From positions 182,090-246,089 of the forward strand of contig CANOZK010000004.1 of the NCBI GenBank assembly GCA_947571775.1: a DNA stretch of 64,000 bases, in the 5' to 3' direction. A program made the translations under genes and the position numbers. Within the stretch, counting starts at the first letter, position 1; each line of letters starts with the position of its first letter. Of the stretch, positions 1 through 8,072 are shown in pieces. Under the pieces are notes generated by a model. It was not told where the DNA came from and ran no database searches. It was given only the letters and a program-made list of their open reading frames with translations. Source of the DNA: an uncultured Lachnospiraceae bacterium. GTDB taxonomy: Bacteria > Bacillota > Clostridia > Lachnospirales > Lachnospiraceae.

Positions 1-1
1 G

Positions 2-1429
2 GACCCCAATGTGTTCTGCTCCACTTTGTTTCTGATTCTTGGATGTCAGTATGTATGCTGCATTCCCAGGCTCTTTGCATCCAAAAAACAGAAAATTCTC
101 CATTACGGACTGTTGGGAGTTCTGGGCTTTTGCCTGATGTTTCCTTTCTGCGGACTGGCTATGAACGGATTTACGGATACCTCCAACCGCCATATGTTTG
201 TGATGATCCCTTTCTTCTGTCTGATTATGGCAAAGATGTTAAACGATTTGGAGCGGAAACGGATTTTCAGTTATCTGGGTTTTGGCGCGGCCTTGCTGCT
301 GATTCTGTTTGTGTTCATCCGAAAATATCCGGCGATTGTTTTTTTATCTCACAAACGGAACTTATTGATTTTGAGCATCACCGGAATTTTGATGGCCGCT
401 GCGCTGCTTTGTCTGGCCAAATGCCAAAAGCAGAATTTCCAAAAGATCCTTGGCGCGTTGCTGTTTGGCTTCGTGATCGTAAATATGGTATCGGAGGGGT
501 ATACTTCCACCCTGGAAAGACTGACTTTACGGAAAAACAACACGGAATATTTCGAGGCTTTATACAATCAGGACACGCAGAACGCCCTGGCCTGGCTAAG
601 AGAACACGACCCGGAATTTTACCGAGTAGAAAAGGACTTCGACGCCGGCTCGGTCTGCCTCGACTCCCTGGTGCAAAATTACCGGGGCACCAGCACTTAT
701 AATTCCACCATGAACCAGAATATCAAGCGCTTTACCGCCATTCTTTACCCGGATTTCTGGTATAACGACCTGGCACATTACCGATTCCGTATGATAGAAA
801 AAGGACAGCCGTTTGCCGATTTATGCGGCATCCGTTATCTCCTTTCCCGCAACGGCGACAAAGACGACCCCTATGATAAAAGCGGCTATCGGCCTATCCA
901 GAAATTTGGAGAGATCCAGATTTATGAAAATAAAAACGCGACCTCCCTCGGACGCTTTTACGCCGATACTGTGACCTACTCGGAATTTAAAGAATACCTT
1001 CAGGAAAACGGTATTTCAAAGGCGAGAGATTATATCTTGGATCACCTGGTTATAGAAGATTTGCCAAAAAGCCTGGAATTGACTCATAGCAGTGAGAAAG
1101 CCTCGGCAAAGGCTGTTGTTATCGAAGCGCCTGTAAAAGACACCGATCTAAAAGGAACGGTAGACGCCCCCTGCGACGGTTATGTGATGTTCGCCATTCC
1201 GTTTGAAAAAGGCTGGGACGTTTATGTGGATGGAGAAAAACAGGAGCTTGTAAAGGCGAATCTGGGATTTTTCGGAATTTCTGTCGAAAAAGGGCTGCAC
1301 CAGATTGAATTGAGATACCACGCCCCCGGATTTTCCCAGGGATTGGCGGTTAGTCTTTTGTGTTGGATCGTTTTTGTCTTTTTGCTTGGCTTCTTTTCCA
1401 AAAAATCCAAAATGAATTCTGAAAGATGA
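2..1429 (+). CDS. YfhO-family membrane protein, 3' part
   Basis: The reading frame is open at the left edge of the window, so the start is missing; about 475 codons are present. The visible part has several hydrophobic segments, then a long soluble region (from about residue 170), and one last membrane helix just before a basic tail. This matches the C-terminal half of YfhO-type proteins, which are multi-spanning proteins linked to cell-wall or teichoic acid glycosylation. The C-terminal beta-rich part (FEKGWDVYVDGE) is typical of the family. The stop codon lies inside a perfect terminator hairpin shared with the convergent GH5 gene. The exact substrate cannot be told. Confidence 0.8.
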   Translation, partial: DPNVFCSTLFLILGCQYVCCIPRLFASKKQKILHYGLLGVLGFCLMFPFCGLAMNGFTDTSNRHMFVMIPFFCLIMAKMLNDLERKRIFSYLGFGAALLLILFVFIRKYPAIVFLSHKRNLLILSITGILMAAALLCLAKCQKQNFQKILGALLFGFVIVNMVSEGYTSTLERLTLRKNNTEYFEALYNQDTQNALAWLREHDPEFYRVEKDFDAGSVCLDSLVQNYRGTSTYNSTMNQNIKRFTAILYPDFWYNDLAHYRFRMIEKGQPFADLCGIRYLLSRNGDKDDPYDKSGYRPIQKFGEIQIYENKNATSLGRFYADTVTYSEFKEYLQENGISKARDYILDHLVIEDLPKSLELTHSSEKASAKAVVIEAPVKDTDLKGTVDAPCDGYVMFAIPFEKGWDVYVDGEKQELVKANLGFFGISVEKGLHQIELRYHAPGFSQGLAVSLLCWIVFVFLLGFFSKKSKMNSER

Positions 1430-1445
1430 ATTCATTTTGGATTTT
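1402..1445. terminator. Bidirectional terminator with 18-bp stem
   Basis: Arms 1402-1419 and 1428-1445 are perfect inverted repeats of 18 bp with an 8-nt loop. The outer ends are A-rich on the left and T-rich on the right, so it can end transcription of both the YfhO-type gene (plus) and the GH5 gene (minus). The left arm codes for the last residues of the YfhO-type protein. Confidence 0.85.
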
Positions 1446-1460
1446 CTTTGATTCTTCTAC

Positions 1461-2438
1461 TTAAAATTGTTTGACCAGCCATTTTCCCCAGGGGGAAAGA
1501 TCTGCGTTTTTCCAAGCCGACGTCTTTGTACAGGAGGAGTTTAACAGTGCGGAACTTTCTTCTTTGTTGGAGAGATTCCAGCCTATGTAACTGATTCGGT
1601 TATTCTTCAGAAATTTCATCCATTGTTTTCCCTCTTTTTGATTCAGCGCTCCGCTGCCGGAAGCCTCGGAAATTCCGAACTCCGATACAAACAGCGGCAG
1701 TTTTTGAGCCAGGGCGGTTTTCGCTTTTTTTCGCAAATCGGCGCCGTGCGTCCCGGCATAAAAGTGCAGCGTGTACATCAGGTTTTGGTAACCTTTTATG
1801 GGACTTTTGGCCGCGACGTCCACATCCTGCGACCAGTTGGGCGTTCCTATAAGAATCACCGCATGCTTATCCTGAGAACGGATCGCCTTTATTACTTTTT
1901 TTGCATAGGCTTTGATGGTGCTCCAGGATGTGCCACCATTGGGTTCGTTGCAGATTTCGTAGAGTATATTGGTATGATTTTTATATTTGGAGGCCATTTT
2001 GCGGAAAAATCGAACTGCCTGCTTTTCATAAGTTCTGGGATTGCCGTCGCTTAATATGTGCCAGTCCAGGATAACATAAAGTCCTGCATTTGTGGCATAT
2101 TGTATCCCTTTGTCAATTCTTTCCTCCAGAGCTTTTTGGTTTGCCGCATCCCCAGTGCAGTAGCCGTTATATTCGCTGGTGTAAAGGGCCAGGCGCACGG
2201 CGTTTGCGTTCCAATTCTTTTTGATATTGGTAAACGCTTTTGGATTTACATACTGCGGAAACCAGGAAAGACCGTGGGTGCTGACACCTTTGAGCTGCAC
2301 AGGCTTGCCCTTGTCATTGACCAACTGCGTTCCTTTTACGCTCAAAGCGGAAAGTTTTGCCGCCCGAACGGGAGCGACGCCAAAGAATATGCCAAATACA
2401 ATCAGAAACAATAGAAAATAATTTTGATGTTTTTTCAT
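1461..2438 (-). CDS. Secreted GH5 family glycoside hydrolase (endoglucanase-type)
   Basis: 325 residues from the ATG at 2438, chosen because GGAGAG lies just upstream and the protein then begins with a good signal peptide (MKK plus hydrophobic stretch, cleavage near VRAA at residues 24-27). The rest is one GH5 (beta/alpha)8 domain: acid/base Glu165 in CNEP and nucleophile Glu253 in VSEFG. The sequence resembles cellulases of GH5 subfamily 2, so the likely activity is endo-beta-1,4-glucanase, acting outside the cell. There is no carbohydrate-binding module or dockerin. It stands alone, divergent from the ModE-like regulator gene. Substrate within beta-glucans is not certain. Confidence 0.9.
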   Translation of the reverse strand: MKKHQNYFLLFLIVFGIFFGVAPVRAAKLSALSVKGTQLVNDKGKPVQLKGVSTHGLSWFPQYVNPKAFTNIKKNWNANAVRLALYTSEYNGYCTGDAANQKALEERIDKGIQYATNAGLYVILDWHILSDGNPRTYEKQAVRFFRKMASKYKNHTNILYEICNEPNGGTSWSTIKAYAKKVIKAIRSQDKHAVILIGTPNWSQDVDVAAKSPIKGYQNLMYTLHFYAGTHGADLRKKAKTALAQKLPLFVSEFGISEASGSGALNQKEGKQWMKFLKNNRISYIGWNLSNKEESSALLNSSCTKTSAWKNADLSPWGKWLVKQF

Positions 2439-2509
2439 CGTTCTGCCTCTCCTTTCTTTATCCATTCCAGTATGCATTTTTATCGACAGAAAATCAAGTC
2501 GAAAAACGG

Positions 2510-2538
2510 TTGCACATCCAATTCGTATCTTATATGAT
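2510..2538 (+). promoter_or_regulatory. Promoter of the MobA/ModE-like fusion gene
   Basis: TTGCAC (2510-2515), 17-nt spacer, TATGAT (2533-2538), about 55 nt before the start at 2593. A ribosome site GGAG lies at 2581-2584. No copy of the GTTATTTT-N6-AAAATAAC box was found here. Confidence 0.55.
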
Positions 2539-2592
2539 AAATATATAGAAATATCATTCAGGTAAAACTCTGAAAAGACAGGAGAAAAACAA

Positions 2593-3492
2593 ATGAAAAC
2601 AGGTGCTCTGCTCCTCGCCTCTTTTGAATTGGGAACGGAAAATAGAGGCAGCGAGGAGTTCCCCTTATTCCTTCCCATGTATCCTCTGGACGGCACCACC
2701 GTAATTAAACGGGAAATCGCCGCTTTACGCAAAGCAATGCTTTCCCCCATCGTTGTATTGGCTGGCTACCAAAAACAGATTCTAAAAAACCATCTGAGCC
2801 ATAACAATGTAATTTTCACAGAAGACAAGGAATACGTGAAAAATGACCAGGAGAAGGCTCTGCAAATGGGGCTGGAAACCGCCCGGCAACATATGAACCG
2901 CGTTATCGTCGTTCCGGTGCAATATCCGGCTTTTTCCGCCCGGACACTTCAAATGCTTCTGGAATGTAAAAAAAGCACCATCCCCGTTTATGACGGGCAA
3001 ATGGGCTGGCCCAGATTATACGTTTTGCAGGATGATGCACAGGAAGAACCAGAACAGATTCCAGTCGAGGATCCCGGAATTCTACTTTCACTTCTGGAAA
3101 AGGACGGAATTGCACAGACACAGCAATATTTGAAAGCCCGGCGCGGCACCAACGAGCTTCGCTGCAAGACCAAAGTCATTCTGACCAGGGAGGAAGATTT
3201 CTTCGGACCGGGCATTTACCATCTGCTAAAATTGATCGATGAAAACGGATCCATTCAGGCGGCAGCGTCAGAAATGCATATGTCCTATTCCAAAGCCTGG
3301 AAGATGGTCAACAAAACGGAAAAAGAAATGGGATTTCCTTTTCTGAATCGCTGCAACGGCGGAAAATGCGGCGGAAGCTCTACGCTCACCGATGAGGGAA
3401 AGCTGTTTATCCAGCGGTATCATGCTATGGTAAAAGATATGGAGCGAATCAGCCAAAACTTTTTTGATATTTATTTCAACGATTTTCAGTAA
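2593..3492 (+). CDS. MobA-like / ModE-type winged-helix fusion regulator
   Basis: 299 residues. Residues 1-180 have the fold pattern of a MobA-type nucleotidyltransferase (LLLAS start, IKREIAALRKA, VVLAGYQ, RVIVVPVQYPAF), but the glycine-rich GTP loop (AGGxSxRMGxxK) is replaced by ASFELGTENRGSEE, so catalysis is doubtful. Residues 190-290 resemble the ModE N-terminal winged helix (GPGIYHLLKLIDENGSIQAAASEMHMSYSKAW, then GFPFLNR, GGKCGGSSTLTDEG). ModE controls molybdate uptake and molybdoenzymes; here the usual molybdate-binding domains are absent and the MobA-like part may be the sensor (inference). A full Mo cofactor and formate dehydrogenase cluster lies 23-34 kb away in the window and carries palindromes that could be its targets. 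Confidence 0.8.
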   Translation: MKTGALLLASFELGTENRGSEEFPLFLPMYPLDGTTVIKREIAALRKAMLSPIVVLAGYQKQILKNHLSHNNVIFTEDKEYVKNDQEKALQMGLETARQHMNRVIVVPVQYPAFSARTLQMLLECKKSTIPVYDGQMGWPRLYVLQDDAQEEPEQIPVEDPGILLSLLEKDGIAQTQQYLKARRGTNELRCKTKVILTREEDFFGPGIYHLLKLIDENGSIQAAASEMHMSYSKAWKMVNKTEKEMGFPFLNRCNGGKCGGSSTLTDEGKLFIQRYHAMVKDMERISQNFFDIYFNDFQ

Positions 3493-3500
3493 AAAATCGA

Positions 3501-3539
3501 GTAGGAGGTAGGTGATTCGTTCACCTACTGACCTCTTAC
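3501..3539 (+). terminator. Hairpin after the fusion regulator
   Basis: Inner stem TAGGTGA (3509-3515) / TCACCTA (3521-3527), extended by an outer stem with one mismatch (GTAGGAGGT / ACCTCTTAC). It sits 9 bases after the stop codon at 3492. There is no T run behind it, so termination is only likely, not sure. Confidence 0.45.
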
Positions 3540-3683
3540 ATCAGATTGCGCGTCGAGATTGATGCAATTTTTAAGCGGGTGTTATCCTTTACATTTACTG
3601 CAAATGCCCGAAAAACATGGCTATCGTTACTTTTTGTACCCAAGGAATTCTTGTGATTTTTAATCATCCCGATCAACTGAAAT

Positions 3684-4136
3684 TTATCTGCGAACATACA
3701 TCCTCATCATGTCTGGTCCATCCTCTCCTTGAACCAGACACAAAAATTCCCATCCATATCTTTCATAAAAATTTGTGTGGTCAGTGACTAAATATATTGG
3801 TGTAATGCCTTTCGTTTTCAGGTCATCCGCAACCATATTTAACAAATGTCCCGCAATTCCCCTGCAACGATATTCCTTCTCCGTATATACCGCACAGATA
3901 TTGGGAGTAAGGTCCTTTCTATCATGAAAATCATTCTCGATCACTCCCAATCCCCCTATGATCTTGTCTTCGTCTAAGCAAAAATACCAACCGTACTCGT
4001 TTTCACTATTAAGATAAGCTTCCATATACTCAAGATAGGCTTCTTGTGGTACTCCCCATTTACTATGAAACCATTTGGCTGCTCTATCCTTTAATTGTGG
4101 TTTTTCTCTTAAAGTGATGTATTTGTACGTACTCAT
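3684..4136 (-). CDS. GNAT family N-acetyltransferase
   Basis: 150 residues. Acetyl-CoA binding motif in the middle (CAVYTEKEYRCRGIAGHLLNMV, of Q/RxxGxG/A type) and a C-terminal FYERYGWEF strand typical of GNAT enzymes. The acceptor cannot be predicted. Its start overlaps the stop of the aldo/keto reductase gene by 4 bp (ATGA), so the two are translationally coupled and it is the last gene of this small operon. Confidence 0.85.
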   Translation of the reverse strand: MSTYKYITLREKPQLKDRAAKWFHSKWGVPQEAYLEYMEAYLNSENEYGWYFCLDEDKIIGGLGVIENDFHDRKDLTPNICAVYTEKEYRCRGIAGHLLNMVADDLKTKGITPIYLVTDHTNFYERYGWEFLCLVQGEDGPDMMRMYVRR

Positions 4137-5170
4137 ATTTTTTGATTTCCTATGGACCAGACATGCTCCTCTTTCGCCGTCTGCACAGTATTCTGTGCCA
4201 TGACTCCCACCAGGGAATGGGGAACATATGGCTCCTCCAAATAAGTAAGTTCCTCTGACGAGAGAACCAAATTTACAGCTTTTACAGCATCTTCAATATG
4301 GTATATTTTAGTCGCTCCAACAACCGGGGCTGTTACTTTTGTCAAAAGCCACGCCAAAGAAACTTCCGTCATAGACGCGCCATGTCTTTTTGCAAGTTCA
4401 GCTACCCGTTTGATGATCAGGCTATCCTGCCCCGCAGTTGCATCATATTTTGATTTTGCATAGCTGTCTTCTTCCAGACGCTTCGATGTCTCACCTGGAG
4501 CCTTTGATAAACGTCCGCTTGCCAGAGCGCTGTATGGCGTCATGGCAATGTTGTCTTCCGCACATAATTTTGTCATTTCCCTTTCCTCCTCACGGAAGAT
4601 CAGATTGTAGTGCCCCTGAACGGAAATAAATTTTGCAAATCCCTCTTTTTCCGCCAATGCATTTGCTTTCGCAAGTTGCCACGCAAAACAGTTAGAAATG
4701 CCTATGTACCGTGCTTTTCCCGCCCTAACAACACGATCCAGGCCATCCATGATATCATATAGCGGTGTCTGGTAATCCCACATATGGTAAATATATAAAT
4801 CCACATAATCCATGCCAAGATTTTCAAGGCTCCTATTGATCATCCGTTCAATGTGCTGCTGTCCCGTAATTCCTGCCTCAATGTCCGCCTGTGTACGAGG
4901 CAAAAACTTGGTTGCCAGCATAACATCGTCCCTTTTTACAAAATCCCTCAATGCCCTTCCTACATACTGCTCACTGGTTCCGCTCTGATATGCGATGGCG
5001 GTATCGAAAAAATTTATTCCCGATTCCAATCCACACCGGATGATCTTGCGGGAACGTTCTTCATCAAGCGTCCATGAATGCTGTCCGTTCTTTGCATCCC
5101 CAAATCCCATACACCCCATACAAATACGGGATATATTTAAATCTGAATTACCCAATTTCATGTACTGCAT
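4133..5170 (-). CDS. Aldo/keto reductase
   Basis: 345 residues from the ATG at 5170, chosen for AAGGAG about 8 nt upstream; a longer frame exists but lacks a ribosome site. It has the (beta/alpha)8 aldo/keto reductase pattern: FDTAIAYQSGTSEQYVGRAL with the Asp and Tyr of the active site, ATKF with the Lys, YIYHMWD with the family His, and an NADPH-binding C-terminal part (SLAWLLTKVTAPVVGATK). It belongs to the YghZ/Tas-like group that reduces aldehydes or ketones with NADPH in the cytosol. Placed between a DUF1349 gene and a GNAT gene. Confidence 0.92.
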   Translation of the reverse strand: MQYMKLGNSDLNISRICMGCMGFGDAKNGQHSWTLDEERSRKIIRCGLESGINFFDTAIAYQSGTSEQYVGRALRDFVKRDDVMLATKFLPRTQADIEAGITGQQHIERMINRSLENLGMDYVDLYIYHMWDYQTPLYDIMDGLDRVVRAGKARYIGISNCFAWQLAKANALAEKEGFAKFISVQGHYNLIFREEEREMTKLCAEDNIAMTPYSALASGRLSKAPGETSKRLEEDSYAKSKYDATAGQDSLIIKRVAELAKRHGASMTEVSLAWLLTKVTAPVVGATKIYHIEDAVKAVNLVLSSEELTYLEEPYVPHSLVGVMAQNTVQTAKEEHVWSIGNQKI

Positions 5171-5362
5171 ATATTCTCCTTCATTTCTGTAATGTCTGTT
5201 ACACCGCCCAATACGACTTTCTCTTTGGGCAGTTTTTGAAAGCAATCCTGATGTACAAGGCGGTATTCTCCTGCACCTGAATCAGATCGGATATGCCGGA
5301 TAAAACAGCCAGGACTCCATCTAAATCCATTGTAGTGCACAAGCCATCATCAACCGGCTTTT
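5171..5362 (-). pseudogene. Possible remnant of a PAS-domain gene
   Basis: This 192-bp gap has no intact gene. On the minus strand one frame reads EYRLVHQD and later VVLGGVTDITEMKEN, which resembles the middle and the end (PAC motif, GVVTDITExK) of a PAS sensor domain, with the part between missing. A second frame gives MDLDGVLAVLSGISDL. It reads like a decayed, deleted gene fused to the AKR leader. The match is short and by eye, so chance similarity is possible. Confidence 0.25.
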
Positions 5363-5968
5363 TTAGCTTGCATCAGGTTGTTGTCCATTATGAGCGTTCC
5401 ACTGGCATTCCATCATTTGCATATTCGTAAATACCGCTTTGAAAGAGGATTCCTCTGGCGAGCAGGCATAGATACCGAATTGGATCTTCCCAGCCCCTTT
5501 TTGCATATGGCAAATTCTCATCTGATTAAAATGCATACCATCCGCAGAGCATTCGATACAGTAATCATCCTCCCGCCGGCTAAAACGATACCACATAGAC
5601 TTTACCGAAGCATCGATAACCGTGGTAGCCCAGTCAGAATATCCTCCGTTTGTCACAACGCTGCCTAAATGCTGGTACTTTTCATTCTCATATTCAACAG
5701 ATGCTTTTAACCAATTTTCACTGTCAAGATACATCACAATACCGCATTGGTCAAATCTATGGCAGCTTTGTGTAAATTCTGTTTTCACAACAAAACTGAA
5801 ATACTGCTCTTCTGTTTCCATTTGGAACACTGGCGCATTGTCATTTTGGAAATGATAGTATGTTCTTTGCCATAGATCCGTGTGCTGTTTCGTGATGATC
5901 TCAACCCTGCCGCCCGCAATTTTGCAGTCCTGCGGTTCTCTTGTCCATTGAAACCCGTTCATATCCAT
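5363..5968 (-). CDS. DUF1349 domain protein (concanavalin-like fold)
   Basis: 201 residues, start set by GGAGGT 8 nt upstream of the ATG at 5968. The sequence (FSFVVKTEFTQSCHRFDQCGIVMYLDSENWLKASVEYE, then TDWATT-like SDWATTVID, then FQFGIYACSPE-like block) fits DUF1349, a jelly-roll domain of the concanavalin A type found in small cytosolic proteins with unknown sugar-related roles. No signal peptide. First gene of the DUF1349, AKR, GNAT run. Confidence 0.8.
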   Translation of the reverse strand: MDMNGFQWTREPQDCKIAGGRVEIITKQHTDLWQRTYYHFQNDNAPVFQMETEEQYFSFVVKTEFTQSCHRFDQCGIVMYLDSENWLKASVEYENEKYQHLGSVVTNGGYSDWATTVIDASVKSMWYRFSRREDDYCIECSADGMHFNQMRICHMQKGAGKIQFGIYACSPEESSFKAVFTNMQMMECQWNAHNGQQPDAS

Positions 5969-6018
5969 AACACATTACCTCCAGATCATCGTTTTTGGAA
6001 CTTCCATTCAACATTTCT

Positions 6019-6054
6019 ATTATACCTGCATTCTCTGCGGATTTCTATATAGAA
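6019..6054 (-). promoter_or_regulatory. Promoter region with TTCTATATAGAA palindrome
   Basis: On the minus strand TATAAT (6024-6019) precedes the DUF1349 gene by about 50 nt. A perfect 12-bp palindrome TTCTATATAGAA (6043-6054) sits where a -35 box would be, and no good -35 is seen. This layout suits an activator- or repressor-controlled promoter; the regulator is unknown. Confidence 0.45.
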
Positions 6055-6085
6055 TAGCGCACCCTTATCTTCCATTTTATTTTAT

Positions 6086-6134
6086 GGAAAAAACAGCGGT
6101 CAGGATATCTGGGAACTCCCCGGTATCCTGACCG
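6086..6134 (-). terminator. Terminator after the LysE-type gene
   Basis: Perfect 11-bp stem (6097-6107 with 6124-6134), loop of 16 nt. On the minus strand it is followed within 3 nt by a T6 run. It ends the SDR-to-LysE gene run. Confidence 0.85.
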
Positions 6135-6203
6135 TATGCGAAAACACGATAACGCCTTACTGTAATTGTATTAAAATATCTTTTTCATTCTGCCAATTCC
6201 CCC

Positions 6204-6815
6204 CTATAAAATAATTTTTATATAAACAGCTATGCCAAACAAAATCAAAATGGTTCCAAACACTTTATTCATGCAGGAGAAACTGCGGTTTTCCATCTTT
6301 TTCTTTATAACGCTTACTGCTGCTGACAGCAGTCCCCACCAGACATAGGTTCCAACGAACACACCCGCTACAAGCTGTATTCCACCCGCCCATCCCGATT
6401 CTTTCGTAATGCCGAAATAAGAAAAAGCAAACAGAAATGTCAGGATTGCTGTCGGATTTGTAATGCCGACCGCAAAGGATAACAAAAACATTTGTACGCC
6501 GCGGCTTGCTTGGCTTTGCAGCACGTCGGTTTCTCCTTTGCGGACGAACAGCCGGATTCCCATTACCATAACCAATGCTCCTCCAAATATATTGATTATG
6601 GTTTGATACTCCAAAAGGAAATCCGAAATAACAGTCAGACCGAACACCCCGACACAAGCGTATAAACAATCGGCAATGGAGGATCCAAGCCCCGTCGCAA
6701 GTCCCGCTTTCAGCCCGTGCCTTAGTGTCTTCTGTACCGTCATCGTTCCTACTGCCCCAACGGGCATACCAAAAAGAATCCCAATTAAAATTCCCCGAAT
6801 AAGATAACTGCCCAT
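6204..6815 (-). CDS. LysE/RhtB family exporter
   Basis: 203 residues with six hydrophobic segments, and the family motif near the N terminus (GxxxGMPVGAVGTMTVQKTLRHGLKAGLATGLGSSIADC). LysE/RhtB proteins export amino acids or similar small molecules. The ribosome site is weak. It lies downstream of the DUF3737 gene (58-bp gap) and ahead of a strong terminator. The exported compound cannot be told. Confidence 0.88.
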   Translation of the reverse strand: MGSYLIRGILIGILFGMPVGAVGTMTVQKTLRHGLKAGLATGLGSSIADCLYACVGVFGLTVISDFLLEYQTIINIFGGALVMVMGIRLFVRKGETDVLQSQASRGVQMFLLSFAVGITNPTAILTFLFAFSYFGITKESGWAGGIQLVAGVFVGTYVWWGLLSAAVSVIKKKMENRSFSCMNKVFGTILILFGIAVYIKIIL

Positions 6816-6874
6816 TTTAGTTTCCCGTGTAATTTAAACTGTTTTAAAAAAATCCTCCAGTTTTTCCGAAATAT

Positions 6875-7726
6875 TTATGCACAACAGCACTGCTTCTGTG
6901 TAATGACTTCCCCATGGGATTTTTCATCATCATGAATAAGTTCTCCCACGGAAGGCACATAGATCCGGCCGGATAACGGATTTTTAATGCTCATTACAGG
7001 TGTCGTAATGGTTGCTTCCACCTCAGATTTTTCAAAGCTCAGGTCGGTATCGATCATCTCACAATTGATAAGCTTTAAGTTTTTACAGTAGCAAAGGGGC
7101 TGCGTCCCTATGATCTTGCAGTTTTCAAACGTTACATTTTCGCAGTACCACGCAAGATATTCCCCTTTCACCGTACTGTTGCGGATCGTTACATTCTTTG
7201 CGTGCCAAAAGGCATCCTTCGTAGCAAAGTTACAGTTCTCGAACACGGAGTCCTGAATATACTGGAAGGAATACTTTCCTTCCAAAGTCACGTTGTCAAA
7301 ATCCAGACGGTTTGAACGCATCATAAAATATTCGCCCTGTACGGTACAGTCTTTTATTTTAATGTCCTGTACGGACCACCCAAACTCCGGTGAAATCACA
7401 TCGCACCCCCGCATGCTCACCCTGCTGCATTCCCGCAGCGCCTTGATACCGTACAGCTTACTGTCCGTGATCTCAATATCATTGGAGTACCACAGAGCCG
7501 CACGGCAAAGCTCCGTCATTTCCGAACCAGATATCTTTAATCCGTCGTCGTGCCAGAACGGATATCTGAGGTTGAAAAAGCAGTCCGCCGCCTGAACATT
7601 CCGGCTTTCTTTTAAAGCGCTCTCACCGTCCGCCGGACCGTCAAATGCACAATGTTTCACTGTAATATCCTGGCTCCCATACAATGCGCGTTCCATATCA
7701 AAAGTTTTGTTTTCAATTACTTTCAT
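6875..7726 (-). CDS. DUF3737 family protein, right-handed beta-helix
   Basis: 283 residues made of short repeating units of about 20 residues (for example ITVKHCAFDG, IEITDSKLYG, IKIKDCTVQG, VTIRNSTVKG, VTFENCKIIG), the ladder pattern of a right-handed parallel beta-helix. The match is to DUF3737, common in Firmicutes and Bacteroidetes and of unknown function. No signal peptide, so cytosolic. It ends in a Cys-rich tail (KQCCCA). It lies between a small gene and the LysE-type gene on the same strand. Confidence 0.85.
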   Translation of the reverse strand: MKVIENKTFDMERALYGSQDITVKHCAFDGPADGESALKESRNVQAADCFFNLRYPFWHDDGLKISGSEMTELCRAALWYSNDIEITDSKLYGIKALRECSRVSMRGCDVISPEFGWSVQDIKIKDCTVQGEYFMMRSNRLDFDNVTLEGKYSFQYIQDSVFENCNFATKDAFWHAKNVTIRNSTVKGEYLAWYCENVTFENCKIIGTQPLCYCKNLKLINCEMIDTDLSFEKSEVEATITTPVMSIKNPLSGRIYVPSVGELIHDDEKSHGEVITQKQCCCA

Positions 7727-7774
7727 TTTATTTGCTCCTTTCGCTTCCTGAAATGAAATCCATATTCGTTCCCG

Positions 7775-8050
7775 CTATATTCTGTTTTTCCTCGTCTTTC
7801 CGTTCGGTTTTTCCATTTGCCAGACCAGATAATCCAGACAGTCAATCCTTTTTTGTTCTTCATGCAGATGCTTCAACAAAGACCGCCTGTGCATTGCCAG
7901 CAGCTTTAACCCGTCTATCATCTTCCCGCCTTCTATATCCTCCATAAAATCTGAAATCGTATCGGCACTGCATCCGGCATCTTTGAGGTTTTGGATAATG
8001 GCATCCGTTTCCCCATCTGGAAATGTTCCTCTCTTAAACTTTCCGTTCAT
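7775..8050 (-). CDS. Small conserved-looking protein of unknown function
   Basis: 91 residues from the ATG at 8050, which has GAAGGA 8 nt upstream. Charged and helical. The middle (GCSADTISDFMEDIEGGKMIDGLKLLAMHRRSLLKHLHEEQKRIDCLDYLVWQM) resembles the C-terminal coiled coil of MerR-type regulators, but there is no DNA-binding half. It is 22 bp after the lipoprotein stop and 48 bp before the DUF3737 gene, so it is probably cotranscribed. I do not recognise a function. Confidence 0.6.
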   Translation of the reverse strand: MNGKFKRGTFPDGETDAIIQNLKDAGCSADTISDFMEDIEGGKMIDGLKLLAMHRRSLLKHLHEEQKRIDCLDYLVWQMEKPNGKTRKNRI

Positions 8051-8072
8051 GGTCACGTTCCTTCATTCAACA

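Noticed and set aside
43..702. 219-residue open frame on the plus strand
   Set aside because: Overlaps the YfhO-type gene in another frame, has no family features and no ribosome site.
2439..2592. Autoregulatory ModE-like box before the fusion regulator gene
   Set aside because: No GTTATTTT-N6-AAAATAAC copy found; AT-rich sequence near the -10 is not a match.
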